A DNA stretch of 64,000 nucleotides from Phenylobacterium deserti (lineage in GTDB: Bacteria > Pseudomonadota > Alphaproteobacteria > Caulobacterales > Caulobacteraceae): assembly GCA_945874825.1 (NCBI GenBank), contig CAMCIK010000002.1, positions 93,384-157,383 on the forward strand. The letters run 5' to 3'. The notes beneath the pieces are model-generated. The model had not been told where the DNA came from and did no database searches. It worked only from the letters and a program-made list of their open reading frames with translations. A program made the position numbers and the translations under genes. Position 1 is the first letter of the stretch; each line of letters opens with the position of its first letter. This document shows, piece by piece, positions 38,070 through 48,920 of this stretch.

Positions 38070-38720
38070 ATGGCGCGCCCGGCCCTTCCTGTTGACCTGC
38101 CGAAGACCCTGCCGGTGTTCCCGCTGGACGGGGCCCTGCTGCTGCCCGGTGCGGAGCTGCCCCTGCGCATCTTCGAGCCGCGCTACCTGAACATGCTGGA
38201 CGACGTCATGGGCGATGCCCGGATGATCGGCATGATCCAGACTTCCGGAGGCGGCCCGGCCCGGCCTGGCCTGGCCCGCATTGGCTGCGCCGGGCGGGTG
38301 ACCCGTTTCCGGGAGGGTGCCGAGGGCGACTACCTGATCACCCTGACCGGGGTCTGCCGGTTCCGGATCGCCGAGGAGCTGGCCCGGCCCACCCCCTACC
38401 GCCAGGTGCGGGCCGATTTCGGACCCTTCTCCGAGGACCTGACCCCCGGGCGCCGGACCGGCGGAGAACGCACGCGCCTGGCCCGGGCCCTGAAGACCTA
38501 TCTCAACCGGCGCGAGATGGACGTGGACGACCAGGCCATTGAAGCCGCACCGCTTGACGAGCTGGTGGCGGGCCTGGCCATGAACCTGCCCTTCTCCCCC
38601 GCCGAGAAGCAGGCCCTGCTGGAGGCTCCGGACCGGTCCGACCGGCAGGACGTCCTGACCGCGCTCCTGGAGATCGACTCCCTGTCGGACGACGACGGCC
38701 CGCCGGAAACCCTTCAGTAG
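38070..38720 (+). CDS. LON peptidase substrate-binding domain protein
   Basis: This 216-residue protein consists of the Lon N-terminal (PUA-like) domain without ATPase or protease parts. It begins [32 protein letters not shown] and includes [29 protein letters not shown]. Its role is unknown, probably protein quality control given the CnoX-like neighbour. It starts 2 nt after the thioredoxin gene. Confidence 0.9.
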   Translation: MARPALPVDLPKTLPVFPLDGALLLPGAELPLRIFEPRYLNMLDDVMGDARMIGMIQTSGGGPARPGLARIGCAGRVTRFREGAEGDYLITLTGVCRFRIAEELARPTPYRQVRADFGPFSEDLTPGRRTGGERTRLARALKTYLNRREMDVDDQAIEAAPLDELVAGLAMNLPFSPAEKQALLEAPDRSDRQDVLTALLEIDSLSDDDGPPETLQ

Positions 38721-38728
38721 GACCTGAG

Positions 38729-38938
38729 ATGACCGATTCCCCGACGGATGCGCCGCTTCCACCCCTCGACGCCGGGCTCGACCCCCGCCTTCTGGAGATC
38801 CTGGTCTGCCCGGTGACCCACGGGCCCCTGGAGTATGACCGGGTGGCCGGCGAGTTGATCAGCCGCAAGGCCAGCCTGGCCTATCCGGTCCGGGATGGCG
38901 TTCCCATCATGCTGCCCGAGGAAGCCCGGGAGCTCTGA
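38729..38938 (+). CDS. Trm112 family protein
   Basis: This 69-residue protein has [51 protein letters not shown], the full bacterial Trm112/YcaR pattern. The second metal Cys pair is absent, as in many bacteria. Trm112 proteins act as partners or activators of methyltransferases. It is the last gene of the plus-strand trio, 8 nt after the LON-domain gene. Confidence 0.9.
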   Translation: MTDSPTDAPLPPLDAGLDPRLLEILVCPVTHGPLEYDRVAGELISRKASLAYPVRDGVPIMLPEEAREL

Positions 38939-38945
38939 GGGCCTG

Positions 38946-40187
38946 TCAGGGCGCCTGGCCGCGCAGCAGGCGGGGCAGGTCACCGACGGCGCCACCGGCC
39001 TCCTGCATGAAAAAACGGCGAGCGGGGCCGATCCGGTTGACCGCCGACAGACCCACGCCACGGACCGCCCTCAGCAGGGGACTGTCGTTGGAGAAGAGGC
39101 GCACGAAGACGTCCGCCGCCACCGCCAGTCCGATGTTGTCGACGCTGCGCCAGCGGGCGTAGCGGTCCAGCACGACCTCCGACCCGATGTCCTCGCCCAG
39201 GCGCGCGGCCTCAGCCAGCACCTGGGCCAGGGCAGCGGCGTCCTTCAGGCCCAGGTTCAGGCCCTGGCCGGCGACCGGGTGGACCCCGTGGGCGGCGTCG
39301 CCGAGGAGGGCGGCCCGGGGGCCGGTGATCCGCTCGGGCAGGTGCAGGGACAGGGGATAGGTGAAGACCGGCCCGTCCAGGCGGGCACCGCCGAGGAGGT
39401 CGCCGAACCGGCGCTGGAGGTGGGCGTGGAACACCTCCGGCCGGGCCAACTGCAGGGCTTCGGCCCGGGCAGGGGACTCGGTCCAGACCAGGCTCGCCCT
39501 CTGGTCGGTCAGGGGCAGGATGGCGAAGGGACCTGAGGGCAGGAAGTATTCATGGGCCATACCGCCATGCGGCTGGTCGAGGCGAACCGTCGCGACGACC
39601 CCGGCCTGCGGATAGGTCCAGCCCGTGCTGCGGATCCCTGCCCCGGCGGCCACGGCAGAGTCCCGGCCCTCGGCACCGACGGCCAGGGGGGCGGCCAGGA
39701 CCCGGCCATCCTCCAGGCGCACAGAGGCCGCACCCGGAGTGAAATCGACCCCGACCACCCGCGCCGGAGCCAGCACCTCAAGGCCTTCCCGCCGGACCGC
39801 AGCAGCCAGGGCCGCCCGGATCCGCCGGTTCTCGATCATGTAGCCCAAGGCCTCGCCCTCTGACCGGTCAGCGATCTCGGCGGCATCGAAGCGGAGGAAG
39901 GCTGAGCCGGGGCGACCCGCCGAGGCACCGGGCGTCCGGCCGTCCGTGACAAGGATCTCGCCGATCCGCTCGGCGTGCGGCTCCAGGTCGCCTGCAAGAC
40001 CGAGGGCCCGCCATTGGCGGAAGCTGGAATAGGCGATGGCCGAGGCCCGGCCGTCGAAGTCCGGCGCCACCCGGGCTTCGAAGGGCTGAGCATCCACCAG
40101 GAGGGGCTTCAGACCGCCCCGGGCCAGGCCCAGGGCGAGGGTCGCGCCGGCCATGCCAGCCCCGGAGATGATCACATCGGCGTCCAT
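38946..40187 (-). CDS. UbiH/UbiF/COQ6-family FAD monooxygenase
   Basis: This 413-residue flavoprotein hydroxylase has the FAD motif VIISGAGMAGATLALGLARGG, a DG motif region (GAEGRDSAVAAGAG) and the second FAD site ALLGDAAHGVHPVAGQGLNLGLKDAAAL. This is the ubiquinone-biosynthesis hydroxylase family acting on the aromatic ring at C5, C6 or C1. Which position it hydroxylates cannot be read here. It is convergent with Trm112 and divergent from the TetR gene. Confidence 0.88.
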   Translation of the reverse strand: MDADVIISGAGMAGATLALGLARGGLKPLLVDAQPFEARVAPDFDGRASAIAYSSFRQWRALGLAGDLEPHAERIGEILVTDGRTPGASAGRPGSAFLRFDAAEIADRSEGEALGYMIENRRIRAALAAAVRREGLEVLAPARVVGVDFTPGAASVRLEDGRVLAAPLAVGAEGRDSAVAAGAGIRSTGWTYPQAGVVATVRLDQPHGGMAHEYFLPSGPFAILPLTDQRASLVWTESPARAEALQLARPEVFHAHLQRRFGDLLGGARLDGPVFTYPLSLHLPERITGPRAALLGDAAHGVHPVAGQGLNLGLKDAAALAQVLAEAARLGEDIGSEVVLDRYARWRSVDNIGLAVAADVFVRLFSNDSPLLRAVRGVGLSAVNRIGPARRFFMQEAGGAVGDLPRLLRGQAP

Positions 40188-40261
40188 GGCGCGATATTCC
40201 GCCGCCGGACCACTGACGTCCAGCCCCCTCTCGCGCGGTACCCGGGCGTCGGTGATGATTC

Positions 40262-40279
40262 ATGGACGTTAGGGTCCAT
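40262..40279. promoter_or_regulatory. Short inverted repeat upstream of the TetR gene
   Basis: ATGGAC (40262-40267) and GTCCAT (40274-40279) are separated by 6 nt in the 246-bp divergent gap between ubiH-like and tetR genes. It is a candidate operator, unproven. Confidence 0.25.
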
Positions 40280-40433
40280 TCGGAGTTGTGCCCCGCGGCG
40301 GTGCGGCCCAAGGTGGCATCGAGGGAGACGGGAAGCTCCCCGATACAGTTTAGGGGGAAGCGATGAGCTGTCGGCGTCCACGGCGACCGGAAGGTCGTAA
40401 TGCGATCCAAGTGGCGTCCGGAGGGGGTCTCTG

Positions 40434-41042
40434 ATGCCCCGGCGCATGGGTCAGGTCGATGAATCCAAAGGGCTCGCCATCCTCGAGGCGGCGCGCCAGG
40501 CCCTTGCCGAACGCGGCATGGGCGCATCGATCGAGGACATCGCCCGGCGAGCGAAGGTCTCCAAACAGACGGTCTACAATCGGTTCGGCTCGAAGGCCGA
40601 GTTGGTCAGGGTGCTGATCGAGCGCCGGGTGGACCAGATCACCGCCCACCTGGACAGCCCCAGGGCGGGTACCGGCCCGGAGGAGGCCCTGGCGGGTTAT
40701 GCCCGGGTGGTGCTGGAAAGCATCGCCACGCCTTCGTCCATTGCCATCCTGCGGATCCATATCCAGAGCGCGGCGGAGATGCCCGACCTAGCCCGGACCT
40801 TCTTTGAGTCCGGGACCCGGACCTCCCGGGCCCGGCTGGCCGCCTTCCTCGATGGCGAGACGCGGGCCGGGCGACTGCGAATCGACGACTGCGCCCTGGC
40901 CGCGGAGTTCTTCGCCGGCATGGTGATCGGCTCGCACCAGACCGGTAGGCTCCTAGGGGTGGACTCCGACTTGAAGGCGCCGATCATCGACCGGATCTCC
41001 CGGGAGGCGGCCAGCCGCTTCGTCCGCGCCTACGGCCCCTGA
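40434..41042 (+). CDS. TetR family transcriptional regulator
   Basis: This 202-residue protein has a TetR helix-turn-helix at about residues 32-55 (GASIEDIARRAKVSKQTVYNRFGSKAELV), then a ligand-binding domain with a TetR_C_33-like end. The ligand is unknown. It lies beside the convergent fabI gene, so fatty-acid or membrane stress is a guess from context. GGAGGGGG six nt before the ATG supports the start. Confidence 0.87.
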   Translation: MPRRMGQVDESKGLAILEAARQALAERGMGASIEDIARRAKVSKQTVYNRFGSKAELVRVLIERRVDQITAHLDSPRAGTGPEEALAGYARVVLESIATPSSIAILRIHIQSAAEMPDLARTFFESGTRTSRARLAAFLDGETRAGRLRIDDCALAAEFFAGMVIGSHQTGRLLGVDSDLKAPIIDRISREAASRFVRAYGP

Positions 41043-41054
41043 AGGGCCGGAGCC

Positions 41055-41870
41055 TCAGCCCTCCTCGGCGTCGTCCGGCAGGCCCATCATGTGGAAGCCG
41101 GCGTCCACATGGACGACTTCACCCGTGGTGGACCGGCCAAGGTCGGACAGAAGCCAGAGGGCCGCCCCGGCGACACCTTCCATGCTGGTGTCCTCCTTGA
41201 GGGCAGACAGGGCCCGGCCCTGGGCCAGCATGGACCGGCCGCCGGAAATACCCGCCAGAGACAAGGTGCGCATGGCGCCTGCAGAGATGGCGTTGGCCCG
41301 GATGCCCCGGGGTCCAAGGTCCCGGGCGATGTAGCGGGTGGCGGCCTCAAGGGCGGCCTTGGCCACGCCCATGGTATTGTAGTTGGGGATGGCGCGCTCG
41401 GAGCCCAGGTAGGTCAGGGTGATCAGCGACCCGCCGTCCGGCATCATGTGGCTGGCCCGGCGGGCGCAGTCGACGAAGCTGTAGGCCGAGATGTCCATGG
41501 CCGTGCGGAACCCCTCCCGGGTGGCGTTCTCGACGAAGGAGCCCTTGATCTGGTCCCGGGGCGCGAAGGCCAGGGCATGGACGAAGAAGTCGATCTTGCC
41601 GAAAGCCGACACCACGGCGGCGAAGCCGGCATCCATGCTGGCGTCGTCGGTGACGTCCACGGCCTCGATGACGGTCGCGCCCACGCTCTCGGCCAGGGGG
41701 CGCACCCGCCGCTCCATGCCCGGCAGGTGGAAGAAGGCCATCTCCGCGCCCTGGGCGGCCAGCTGGCTGGCGATGCCCCAGGCAATGGACTGGTGGTTGG
41801 CTACACCGGTGATGATCCCGCGCTTGCCCTTCATGAGCTCGCCCACAGGCATGTTGTAGTCGTCGGCCAC
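41055..41870 (-). CDS. fabI: Enoyl-[acyl-carrier-protein] reductase (NADH) FabI
   Basis: This 271-residue enzyme reduces trans-2-enoyl-ACP in the last step of fatty-acid elongation and is the triclosan target. It has the SDR-like [13 protein letters not shown] nucleotide site and the FabI catalytic arrangement [23 protein letters not shown] (Tyr-x6-Lys). The C-terminus [12 protein letters not shown] is typical. It lies 43 nt downstream of fabB in a fabA-fabB-fabI run. Confidence 0.95.
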   Translation of the reverse strand: MADDYNMPVGELMKGKRGIITGVANHQSIAWGIASQLAAQGAEMAFFHLPGMERRVRPLAESVGATVIEAVDVTDDASMDAGFAAVVSAFGKIDFFVHALAFAPRDQIKGSFVENATREGFRTAMDISAYSFVDCARRASHMMPDGGSLITLTYLGSERAIPNYNTMGVAKAALEAATRYIARDLGPRGIRANAISAGAMRTLSLAGISGGRSMLAQGRALSALKEDTSMEGVAGAALWLLSDLGRSTTGEVVHVDAGFHMMGLPDDAEEG

Positions 41871-41913
41871 TTCGCGTCTCCCGATTTGTGCTGGGCGGGG
41901 CGTACTCGTCCCG

Positions 41914-43125
41914 TCAGATCCTGGACATGACCAGGCAGCCGTTGGTGCCGCCGAACCCGAAGCTGTTGGACATGACCGTCTCGACCTGGCGGTCCTCGCG
42001 GTGCCTCAGGATGGGAAGGCCCTCGAAGGCCGGGTCCAGGGTCTCGATATGGGCACTCTCGGCCAGGAAGCCGGAGTTGAGCATGATCAGGGAATAGATC
42101 GCCTCCTGGGCACCGGCGGCCCCCAGGCTGTGCCCGGTCAGGGACTTGGTGGAGGAAATGGCGGGTGCCTGGTCCGCAAACACCTCCCGGACCGCCTCCA
42201 TCTCCTTGATATCGCCCACCGGGGTCGAGGTGCCGTGCGGGTTCAGGTAGTCGACCCTGCGGCCGCCTGCTCTGGACAGGGCCAGGCGCATGCACCGCAC
42301 AGCGCCCTCGCCCGAGGGGGCGACCATGTCGAAGCCGTCGGAATTGGCAGCGTAGCCGACGATCTCGCCGTAGATCTTCGCGCCTCGCGCCTGGGCACGC
42401 TCGAGGTCCTCAAGGACCAGAATGCCGGCGCCGCCGGCGATGACGAAGCCATCCCGGTTGACGTCATAGGCCCGGCTAGCCACCGCCGGGCGATCGTTGA
42501 AGTTCGAGCTCATGGCGCCCATGGCATCGAACAGGACCGAGAGGGTCCAGTGCAGTTCCTCGGATCCGCCGGCGAAGACTACGTCCTGGTTGCCCATGGC
42601 GATCTGCTCGTAGGCGGCGCCGATACAGTGGGTCGAGGTCGCGCAGGCCGAGGAGATCGAATAGTTGATCCCGCGAATCTTGAACCAGGTCGACAGGACA
42701 GCGGAGACGCCCGAGCTCATGGCCTTGGGCACGGCGAAGGGGCCGACGCGCTTGGGGCCCTTCTCGCGGGCGATGGCGGCCGACTCGATGATGACCTTGG
42801 TAGAGGGGCCCCCTGAGCCGACGATGAGGCCGGTCATCTCGTGGGAGACCTCGGCCTCGGTCAGACCGGAATCGGCAATGGCCTGCTCCATGGCGATATG
42901 GCCAAAGGCCGTGCCCTGGGCGAGGAAGCGGGCGGCGCGACGGTCGACGGCGGCCTCCCAGTCGATGTCGGGCGCAGCGTGCACCTGGCAGCGGAAGCCG
43001 AGTTCGGCGTATTCGGGTGCCGCGACAATACCCGAACGGGTGTTTCTGAGCGAAGCCCGGACGTCATCCAGGGTGTTTCCGATGGATGAGACGATGCCCA
43101 TGCCCGTGACGACAACGCGCCGCAT
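41914..43125 (-). CDS. fabB: 3-oxoacyl-ACP synthase I (FabB)
   Basis: This 403-residue condensing enzyme has the active Cys in [14 protein letters not shown], His in [12 protein letters not shown] and His in [17 protein letters not shown], the KAS I/II triad. The neighbouring fabA makes KAS I (FabB), needed for unsaturated fatty acids, the likely identity. It begins [18 protein letters not shown]. Spacing to fabA is 25 nt. Confidence 0.95.
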   Translation of the reverse strand: MRRVVVTGMGIVSSIGNTLDDVRASLRNTRSGIVAAPEYAELGFRCQVHAAPDIDWEAAVDRRAARFLAQGTAFGHIAMEQAIADSGLTEAEVSHEMTGLIVGSGGPSTKVIIESAAIAREKGPKRVGPFAVPKAMSSGVSAVLSTWFKIRGINYSISSACATSTHCIGAAYEQIAMGNQDVVFAGGSEELHWTLSVLFDAMGAMSSNFNDRPAVASRAYDVNRDGFVIAGGAGILVLEDLERAQARGAKIYGEIVGYAANSDGFDMVAPSGEGAVRCMRLALSRAGGRRVDYLNPHGTSTPVGDIKEMEAVREVFADQAPAISSTKSLTGHSLGAAGAQEAIYSLIMLNSGFLAESAHIETLDPAFEGLPILRHREDRQVETVMSNSFGFGGTNGCLVMSRI

Positions 43126-43150
43126 GTCCTTTTCTCCCGATACGCCGGTG

Positions 43151-43678
43151 TCAGACCAGGTCCTTGGGGTCGTACAGGCCGACCCTCAGATCCTTGGCCT
43201 CATAGATGACCTTTCCGTCTGCCTCCATGACACCATCGCCTATACCGAGCACCAGCCGGCGCATGATCACCCGCTTCAGGTCGATGCGGTAGACGACTGA
43301 CTTCACCTTCGGCGTGACCTGGCCTGTAAAACGGACCTCGCCGACGCCCAGGGCGCGGCCCTTGCCCGGCGCGCCGGACCAGCCGAGGAAATAGCCCACC
43401 AGCTGCCACATGGCGTCGAGGCCCAGGCATCCGGGCATAACCGGGTCATTGATGAAATGGCAGTCGAAGAACCAAAGGTCCGGCCGGATGTCGAGTTCTG
43501 CGATCACCTCGCCCTTGTCGTAGGCGCCGCCGGTCTCGGTGATCCGGGTGATGCGGTCGAACATCAGCATGGGGGGGACAGGAAGCTGGGCGTTACCCGG
43601 CCCGAACATCTCGCCCCGGCCGCAGGCCAGGAGTTCCTCTCGGGAATATTGGTCCTTGGCCTTGGCGCCGGGGATCAT
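43151..43678 (-). CDS. fabA: 3-hydroxydecanoyl-ACP dehydratase/isomerase FabA
   Basis: This 175-residue hot-dog-fold enzyme dehydrates and isomerises the C10 intermediate that commits to unsaturated fatty acids. The catalytic His lies in [22 protein letters not shown] and the Asp in the same segment; [13 protein letters not shown] follows. It is the first gene of the fabA-fabB-fabI group, showing the anaerobic unsaturated fatty-acid route. Confidence 0.95.
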   Translation of the reverse strand: MIPGAKAKDQYSREELLACGRGEMFGPGNAQLPVPPMLMFDRITRITETGGAYDKGEVIAELDIRPDLWFFDCHFINDPVMPGCLGLDAMWQLVGYFLGWSGAPGKGRALGVGEVRFTGQVTPKVKSVVYRIDLKRVIMRRLVLGIGDGVMEADGKVIYEAKDLRVGLYDPKDLV

Positions 43679-43769
43679 GTTTCGACCTTCCGCGGGTCAC
43701 TGGAACGAAGCCCGCCGACGACGCACGCCGGATGGGGATATCCCGCTCTATCAGACGCCGGGGGGGCGC

Positions 43770-44318
43770 TCAACGGGCGGGGGGCGGTGTGAGACACTGG
43801 GGCCGATCGTCGGTTCCCCAGAGACCGGCAGCCTGGACCCAGCCGGAGACCCCGTCCGCCTGGATCCGGCACCAGCCCGACTCGCAGCGTTGCAGGGCCG
43901 CCAGGGACCTGGGCTGGAGGAGGGCCAGGGTCCGGGCGCCCGCATGGGGCGAGGACAGAACCGGGACAGCAGCGCCGGTCGTCCGCAACACATTCCTGCG
44001 GCCGTCGGTGGTGCGCATGTGGACCCAGGCGACGCCGCCGTCCGGATCACAGATCCGGCGCCACTCGGACGACTCGGCGATCACCTGGACGGGCAGTCCG
44101 CGCACCTGATAGACCCAGAGGGTGCGGTAGTCGTCACCCGGCCCGGCCCGGGCGTTGACCGATCCGAACTTCAGGGTGACAAAGCGCGGCACAGGCAGGC
44201 CCGAAGGCGTCGGCCGGGCGTAGGCCAGGGCGGCGGACGCAAGCGCACAGGCCGCCACCGACAGGATCAGGGCAAGGGCAACGCGTCTGCGCCCGGAAGG
44301 CTCGCCTTGGCCGTTCAT
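43770..44318 (-). CDS. Exported SH3-domain protein
   Basis: This 182-residue protein has a membrane/signal segment (VALALILSVAACALASAALAYA). Two bacterial SH3-like repeats follow (VTLKFGSVNARAGPGDDYRTLWVYQ... and VPVLSSPHAGARTLALLQPRSLAALQRCESGWCRI). The RVWQV-like pattern of SH3_4/DUF1058 proteins is present. Such proteins sit in the periplasm and bind cell-wall components. It is divergent from the glyoxylate-reductase-like gene. Confidence 0.83.
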   Translation of the reverse strand: MNGQGEPSGRRRVALALILSVAACALASAALAYARPTPSGLPVPRFVTLKFGSVNARAGPGDDYRTLWVYQVRGLPVQVIAESSEWRRICDPDGGVAWVHMRTTDGRRNVLRTTGAAVPVLSSPHAGARTLALLQPRSLAALQRCESGWCRIQADGVSGWVQAAGLWGTDDRPQCLTPPPAR

Positions 44319-44398
44319 GCCCTCTTTGCTAGAGGTTCAGCGACGAAGGCGCCAGAGCGTGGTTTCGTCGGACGCTGAAATTCAGGACCTCGCCTCTG

Positions 44399-45385
44399 AT
44401 GCCGACGCGCAAGCCGAAAGTGATCGTGACCCGCCGGCTTCCGGACGCCGTCGAGACGCGTCTGCGGGAACTGTTCGACACAGAGCTGAACCTGTCGGAC
44501 GCGCCCATGAGCCGGGAGGCCCTGATCGACGCGGTCGGTCGGTGCGATGTGCTGGCCCCGACCATCACCGACCGGATCGACGCCGGTGTCCTGGAGCAGG
44601 CGGGAGATCGGCTCAAGCTGATCGCTAACTTCGGAGCGGGCGTGGACCACATCGACGTGGCGGCGTCCGCGGCACGCGGCATCACCGTGACCAACACGCC
44701 CGGCGTCCTGACGGAGGACACTGCCGACCTCACCCTCGCCCTGATGATGACCGTCTCCCGCCGGATCGTTGAGGGTGCCCGGTCAATCGAGGCCGGCGAG
44801 TTCAAGGGCTGGGCCCCGACCTGGATGCTGGGCCGGAGATTGTCCGGAAAGCGTCTTGGGATCATCGGCATGGGCCGGATCGGACAGGCGGTGGCCCGGC
44901 GGGCCCGCGCCTTTGGCATGCAGATCCACTACCACAACCGCACACCGGTCAGCCCTCGGATCGCCGAGGATCTTGAGGCCACCTACTGGGAAAGCCTCGA
45001 CCAGATGCTCGCCCGGATGGACATCATCTCGGTCAATTGCCCGCACACGCCGGCCACCTACCACCTGCTCTCCGCGCGTCGGCTGAAGCTCATGCCGGCC
45101 CACGCCATCCTGGTGAACACCGCCCGGGGCGAGATCATCGACGAGTCCGCCCTGGCCGACCTCCTGGCGACCGGCGGGATCGCCGGCGCCGGGCTAGACG
45201 TCTTCGAGTTCGAGCCCGAGGTGAACCCCCGCCTGCTCGGCCTGCCAAATGCGGTCCTGCTGCCCCACCTGGGCTCCGCCACCGTTGAGGCGCGCACCGA
45301 GATGGGCGAGAAGGTGATCATCAACATTCGCACCTGGATGGATGGTCACCGTCCTCCGGACCGGGTCCTGCCCTCAATGCTCTGA
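44399..45385 (+). CDS. D-2-hydroxyacid dehydrogenase (glyoxylate/hydroxypyruvate reductase type)
   Basis: This 328-residue protein has the NAD site GKRLGIIGMGRIGQAVARRA near residue 150, Arg in VNTARGEIIDESAL, Glu in FEFEPEVN and His in LLPHLGSATVEAR, all conserved in the family. FGAGVDHIDVAAS and the length fit the GyaR/GHRP group reducing glyoxylate or hydroxypyruvate. The true substrate needs assay. A hairpin with a short T run follows the stop. Confidence 0.88.
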   Translation: MPTRKPKVIVTRRLPDAVETRLRELFDTELNLSDAPMSREALIDAVGRCDVLAPTITDRIDAGVLEQAGDRLKLIANFGAGVDHIDVAASAARGITVTNTPGVLTEDTADLTLALMMTVSRRIVEGARSIEAGEFKGWAPTWMLGRRLSGKRLGIIGMGRIGQAVARRARAFGMQIHYHNRTPVSPRIAEDLEATYWESLDQMLARMDIISVNCPHTPATYHLLSARRLKLMPAHAILVNTARGEIIDESALADLLATGGIAGAGLDVFEFEPEVNPRLLGLPNAVLLPHLGSATVEARTEMGEKVIINIRTWMDGHRPPDRVLPSML

Positions 45386-45394
45386 AGCCCCGCC

Positions 45395-45432
45395 GGGTTG
45401 CCAGCCAGGTTGAACGGCTGGCGGCCTTTCCT
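45395..45432 (+). terminator. Probable terminator after the glyoxylate-reductase-like gene
   Basis: GCCAGCC (45400-45406) and GGCTGGC (45416-45422) form a 7-bp stem with a 9-nt loop, then GGCCTTTCC. The T run is short, so this is a weaker candidate than the hairpin at 2870. Confidence 0.45.
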
Positions 45433-45513
45433 AAGTCCCGTGCGGGGGGGTCCTGGGACCGCTCGATCGGGTGGCCCGCCGCCGGGTCACAGACAATAGC
45501 ACCGGAGCCCCTC

Positions 45514-47093
45514 GTGGCCGCACCAGACGCCCCTTCGCCCATGCCTCGGCGCTCCCTTCTGGACCTCGTCGAGCGCATCGGGAACCGGCTGCCGGATCCG
45601 GTGATGATCTTCGTCTGGCTGATCGCCGGCCTCATCGTCCTGTCGACGATCGGGGCGATCCTCGGATGGACCGCCTCCCTGCCCTTCCGCGGCGAGACGC
45701 CTCCGACCTGGGGCGAGCTGGAGGATGGGCGGCTGGTGTTCCGGGCCGAGAGCCTCCTGTCGGAGGACAACCTGGAGCGGCTGTTCACCGAGACGGCCAA
45801 GACCTTGACGGGGTTCGCGCCCCTCGGCGTGGTCCTGACGGTGATGTACGGTGCCGCTGTCGCCGAACGCTCGGGCTTTTTCAGCGCCCTGATCCGGGCC
45901 AGCCTAAGGAGCACCGACCGCCGGTGGCTGACCCCGCTGGTGGCCCTGATCGGCATGGTTTCGCACCATGCCTCGGACGCCGCCTACCTGGTCTTCATCC
46001 CCTTGGCCGCCCTTCTCTACGCCGCCGTCGGACGCCACCCCCTGGCCGGCCTCGCCGCGGCCTTCGCGGCCGTCTCCGGAGGCTATGCGGGCAACATCAC
46101 GCCCGGCCAGATCGATATCGTCCTGTTCAGCTTCACCCAGGAGGCGGCGCGCATCATCGATCCGACATGGACCCTCAACCCCTTGGGGAACTGGTGGTTC
46201 ATCCTGGCGGTGGTGGGGGTCTTCACCCCGCTCATCTGGTTTGTCACCGACCGGATCATCGAGCCTCGACTCGGACCCTGGAGAGGGGAGCCGGACGCCG
46301 ACCTCACCGCTGAGCTGGCCCGGTCAGCGCCCAGTGAGGCCGAGCGACGAGGCCTGCGCCGGGCGGGGCTCGCCGCCCTTGTCGTGGCGGCGGGCTTTGC
46401 AGCCCTCGCCCTCTGGCCGGGCTTCACGCCCCTTATCGACGAGACCAAGACCGGCCCGGCGGCGCTCCAGCCCTTCTACACCGCCCTGATCGCGGGATTC
46501 CTAGTGCTCTTCCTCGGGACGGGCGTGGCCTTCGGGACCGCGACCGGGCTCATCCGGTCGCACCGGGAGGTCTTCGCCATGATGACCGACGGAATCCGGG
46601 CCATGGCACCCTACCTCGTCTTCGCCTTCTTCGCCGCTCACTTCGTGGCCATGTTCAACTGGTCGCGACTGGGGCCCATCGCCGCCATCAACGGGGCGCA
46701 CGTCCTTGAAACCCTGGACATGCCGGCGCCCGCCCTGCTCCTCGGGGTCCTGGGCTTCTCCTCCGTCCTCGACCTCTTCATCGGCTCGGCCACAGCCAAG
46801 TGGAGCGCCCTCGCACCCGTGGTGGTGCCCATGTTCATGCTGCTGGGCATAAGCCCGGAGATGACCACGGCGGCCTACAGAATGGGCGACAGCTTCACCA
46901 ACATCATGACGCCCCTGATGGCGTATTTTCCGCTGATCCTGGGTTTCTGCCGCCGCTGGGATACCTCCATTGGCGTGGGCTCGCTCCTGGCGCTCATGCT
47001 CCCCTACGCCCTGACCTTCATGGTGGCTGGCGCTCTGATGACGGGACTCTGGGTGGTCTTCGACTGGCCCCTCGGGCCCGGTGCCCAGGTCAG

Positions 47094-47112
<19 letters not shown>
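45514..47112 (+). CDS. AbgT family transporter
   Basis: This 532-residue membrane protein with a GTG start has about eleven helices. Signatures are IGNRLPDPVMIFVWLIAGLIVLS at the N-terminus, VSHHASDAAYLVFIPLAALLYAAVGRHPLAGLAAAFAAVSGGYAGN and SATAKWSALAPVVVPMFMLLGISPE. The AbgT family exports or imports p-aminobenzoyl-glutamate and can confer sulfonamide resistance. The last 19 nt overlap the convergent moeB-like gene. Confidence 0.92.
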
Positions 47113-47857
<745 letters not shown>

Positions 47858-47861
<4 letters not shown>

Positions 47862-48343
47862 CAGGCTCCCGTCCGTGGACGCCGGGCCTCGTGGAGGGCC
47901 GCTTCCAGGGTGCGCATGAGTTCAAGTCGGGCCTTCGGGCCAAGGGCCCGGCCCACCGGGGCCTCGCGCCCGGAAACGGCCAGCCTCAGGTCCACGAGGC
48001 GTTCGTCCTCCTCGCGCAAGGTAAGGCGGGTGAAGGCGGTAGGGCTCTCCCAGACCAGCGAGGTTCGGCGCGGGGTTTCCTCGATGAGCTGCACCCGGTT
48101 CTGCGTCACCACGAGGCGTTCGATCCGCCGGCCGGAGGCGAAGCTGACGGCGAAGGCGACCACCAAGGCCAGGACATCTAGCCCGAGGAAGATGGGCACC
48201 AGGCTTGCGCCCATGGCGAGGAAGACGGCGGCGGCGGCGCAGTTGAGGGCGGTGACGATGCAGATGAGAATGATGAAGCCCCGGTCGGAGAGGGACCGGT
48301 GGGGTCGAATCTCGATATTCAGGAACTCAGTATCGGTCATCAC
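47858..48343 (-). CDS. DUF2244 family membrane protein
   Basis: This 161-residue protein has two adjacent helices (GFIILICIVTALNCAAAAVFLAMGASLVPIFLGLDVLALVVAFAVSF). The DUF2244 signature follows: RIERLVVTQNRVQLIEETPRR and the tail VGRALGPKARLELMRTLEAAL. Function unknown. It overlaps the moeB-like gene, a common pairing of this family with small metabolic genes rather than a functional clue. Confidence 0.85.
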
Positions 48344-48382
48344 TGAACGACCTACCGCGCCGCGGCACCACAGGGAAGCCCC

Positions 48383-48838
48383 TCAGCCGCCGTACCGCCT
48401 GCGGTTGAGGTCCAGGCGCACCCGCTTCAGCAGGGGAAGGGCCCCGGCGAGGTCCGGTTCGGGAAAGGCCGCAAGGAAGGTTGCGAGGAGGGGGTCGAGG
48501 GCAGCGACTGCGTCGTTGCGCGCGCGCAGGCCGTCCGGTGTCAGGGAGACGATCTTGCCGCGCCCGTCGCGGGGATCCGCCGACAGGACAACCAGGCCCC
48601 GGGCCTCCAACCGCTTGAGCATGGCGGTGATGGCACCCTTCGTGACCTGGAGCGCCTGGGCCAGGCGCACGGGCGAATCCGACCCGCCCTTGCCGAGAAG
48701 ATGGTTCAGGAGGCTGAACGACGCCATGGAGACGCCGTCCGGCAAAACGCGCGCCATCTCGGCGCTGACCAGCTGATCGATGACCGCAATCTCGACGAAG
48801 AAGTCAAAGGCGATGGGATGCCGGGAGGGCGTGGTCAT
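48383..48838 (-). CDS. MarR family transcriptional regulator (first of tandem pair)
   Basis: This 151-residue winged-helix regulator has a HTH (SDSPVRLAQALQVTKGAITAMLKRLEARGLV) and wing (DPRDGRGKIVSLTPDGLRARNDA). It is about 40% identical by eye to the neighbour at 48921. The track start at 49024 lies in that neighbour; ATG 48838 fits. It is the third gene of the nitroreductase-MarR-MarR run. Confidence 0.86.
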   Translation of the reverse strand: MTTPSRHPIAFDFFVEIAVIDQLVSAEMARVLPDGVSMASFSLLNHLLGKGGSDSPVRLAQALQVTKGAITAMLKRLEARGLVVLSADPRDGRGKIVSLTPDGLRARNDAVAALDPLLATFLAAFPEPDLAGALPLLKRVRLDLNRRRYGG

Positions 48839-48920
48839 CCAAACGGGCTCTGCGGCGCCGCCAACAGGGCGCGCGCTGGCTGTTAGCCGGATTGTGGAGA
48901 TACGGCAACTTGGAAGGGCC

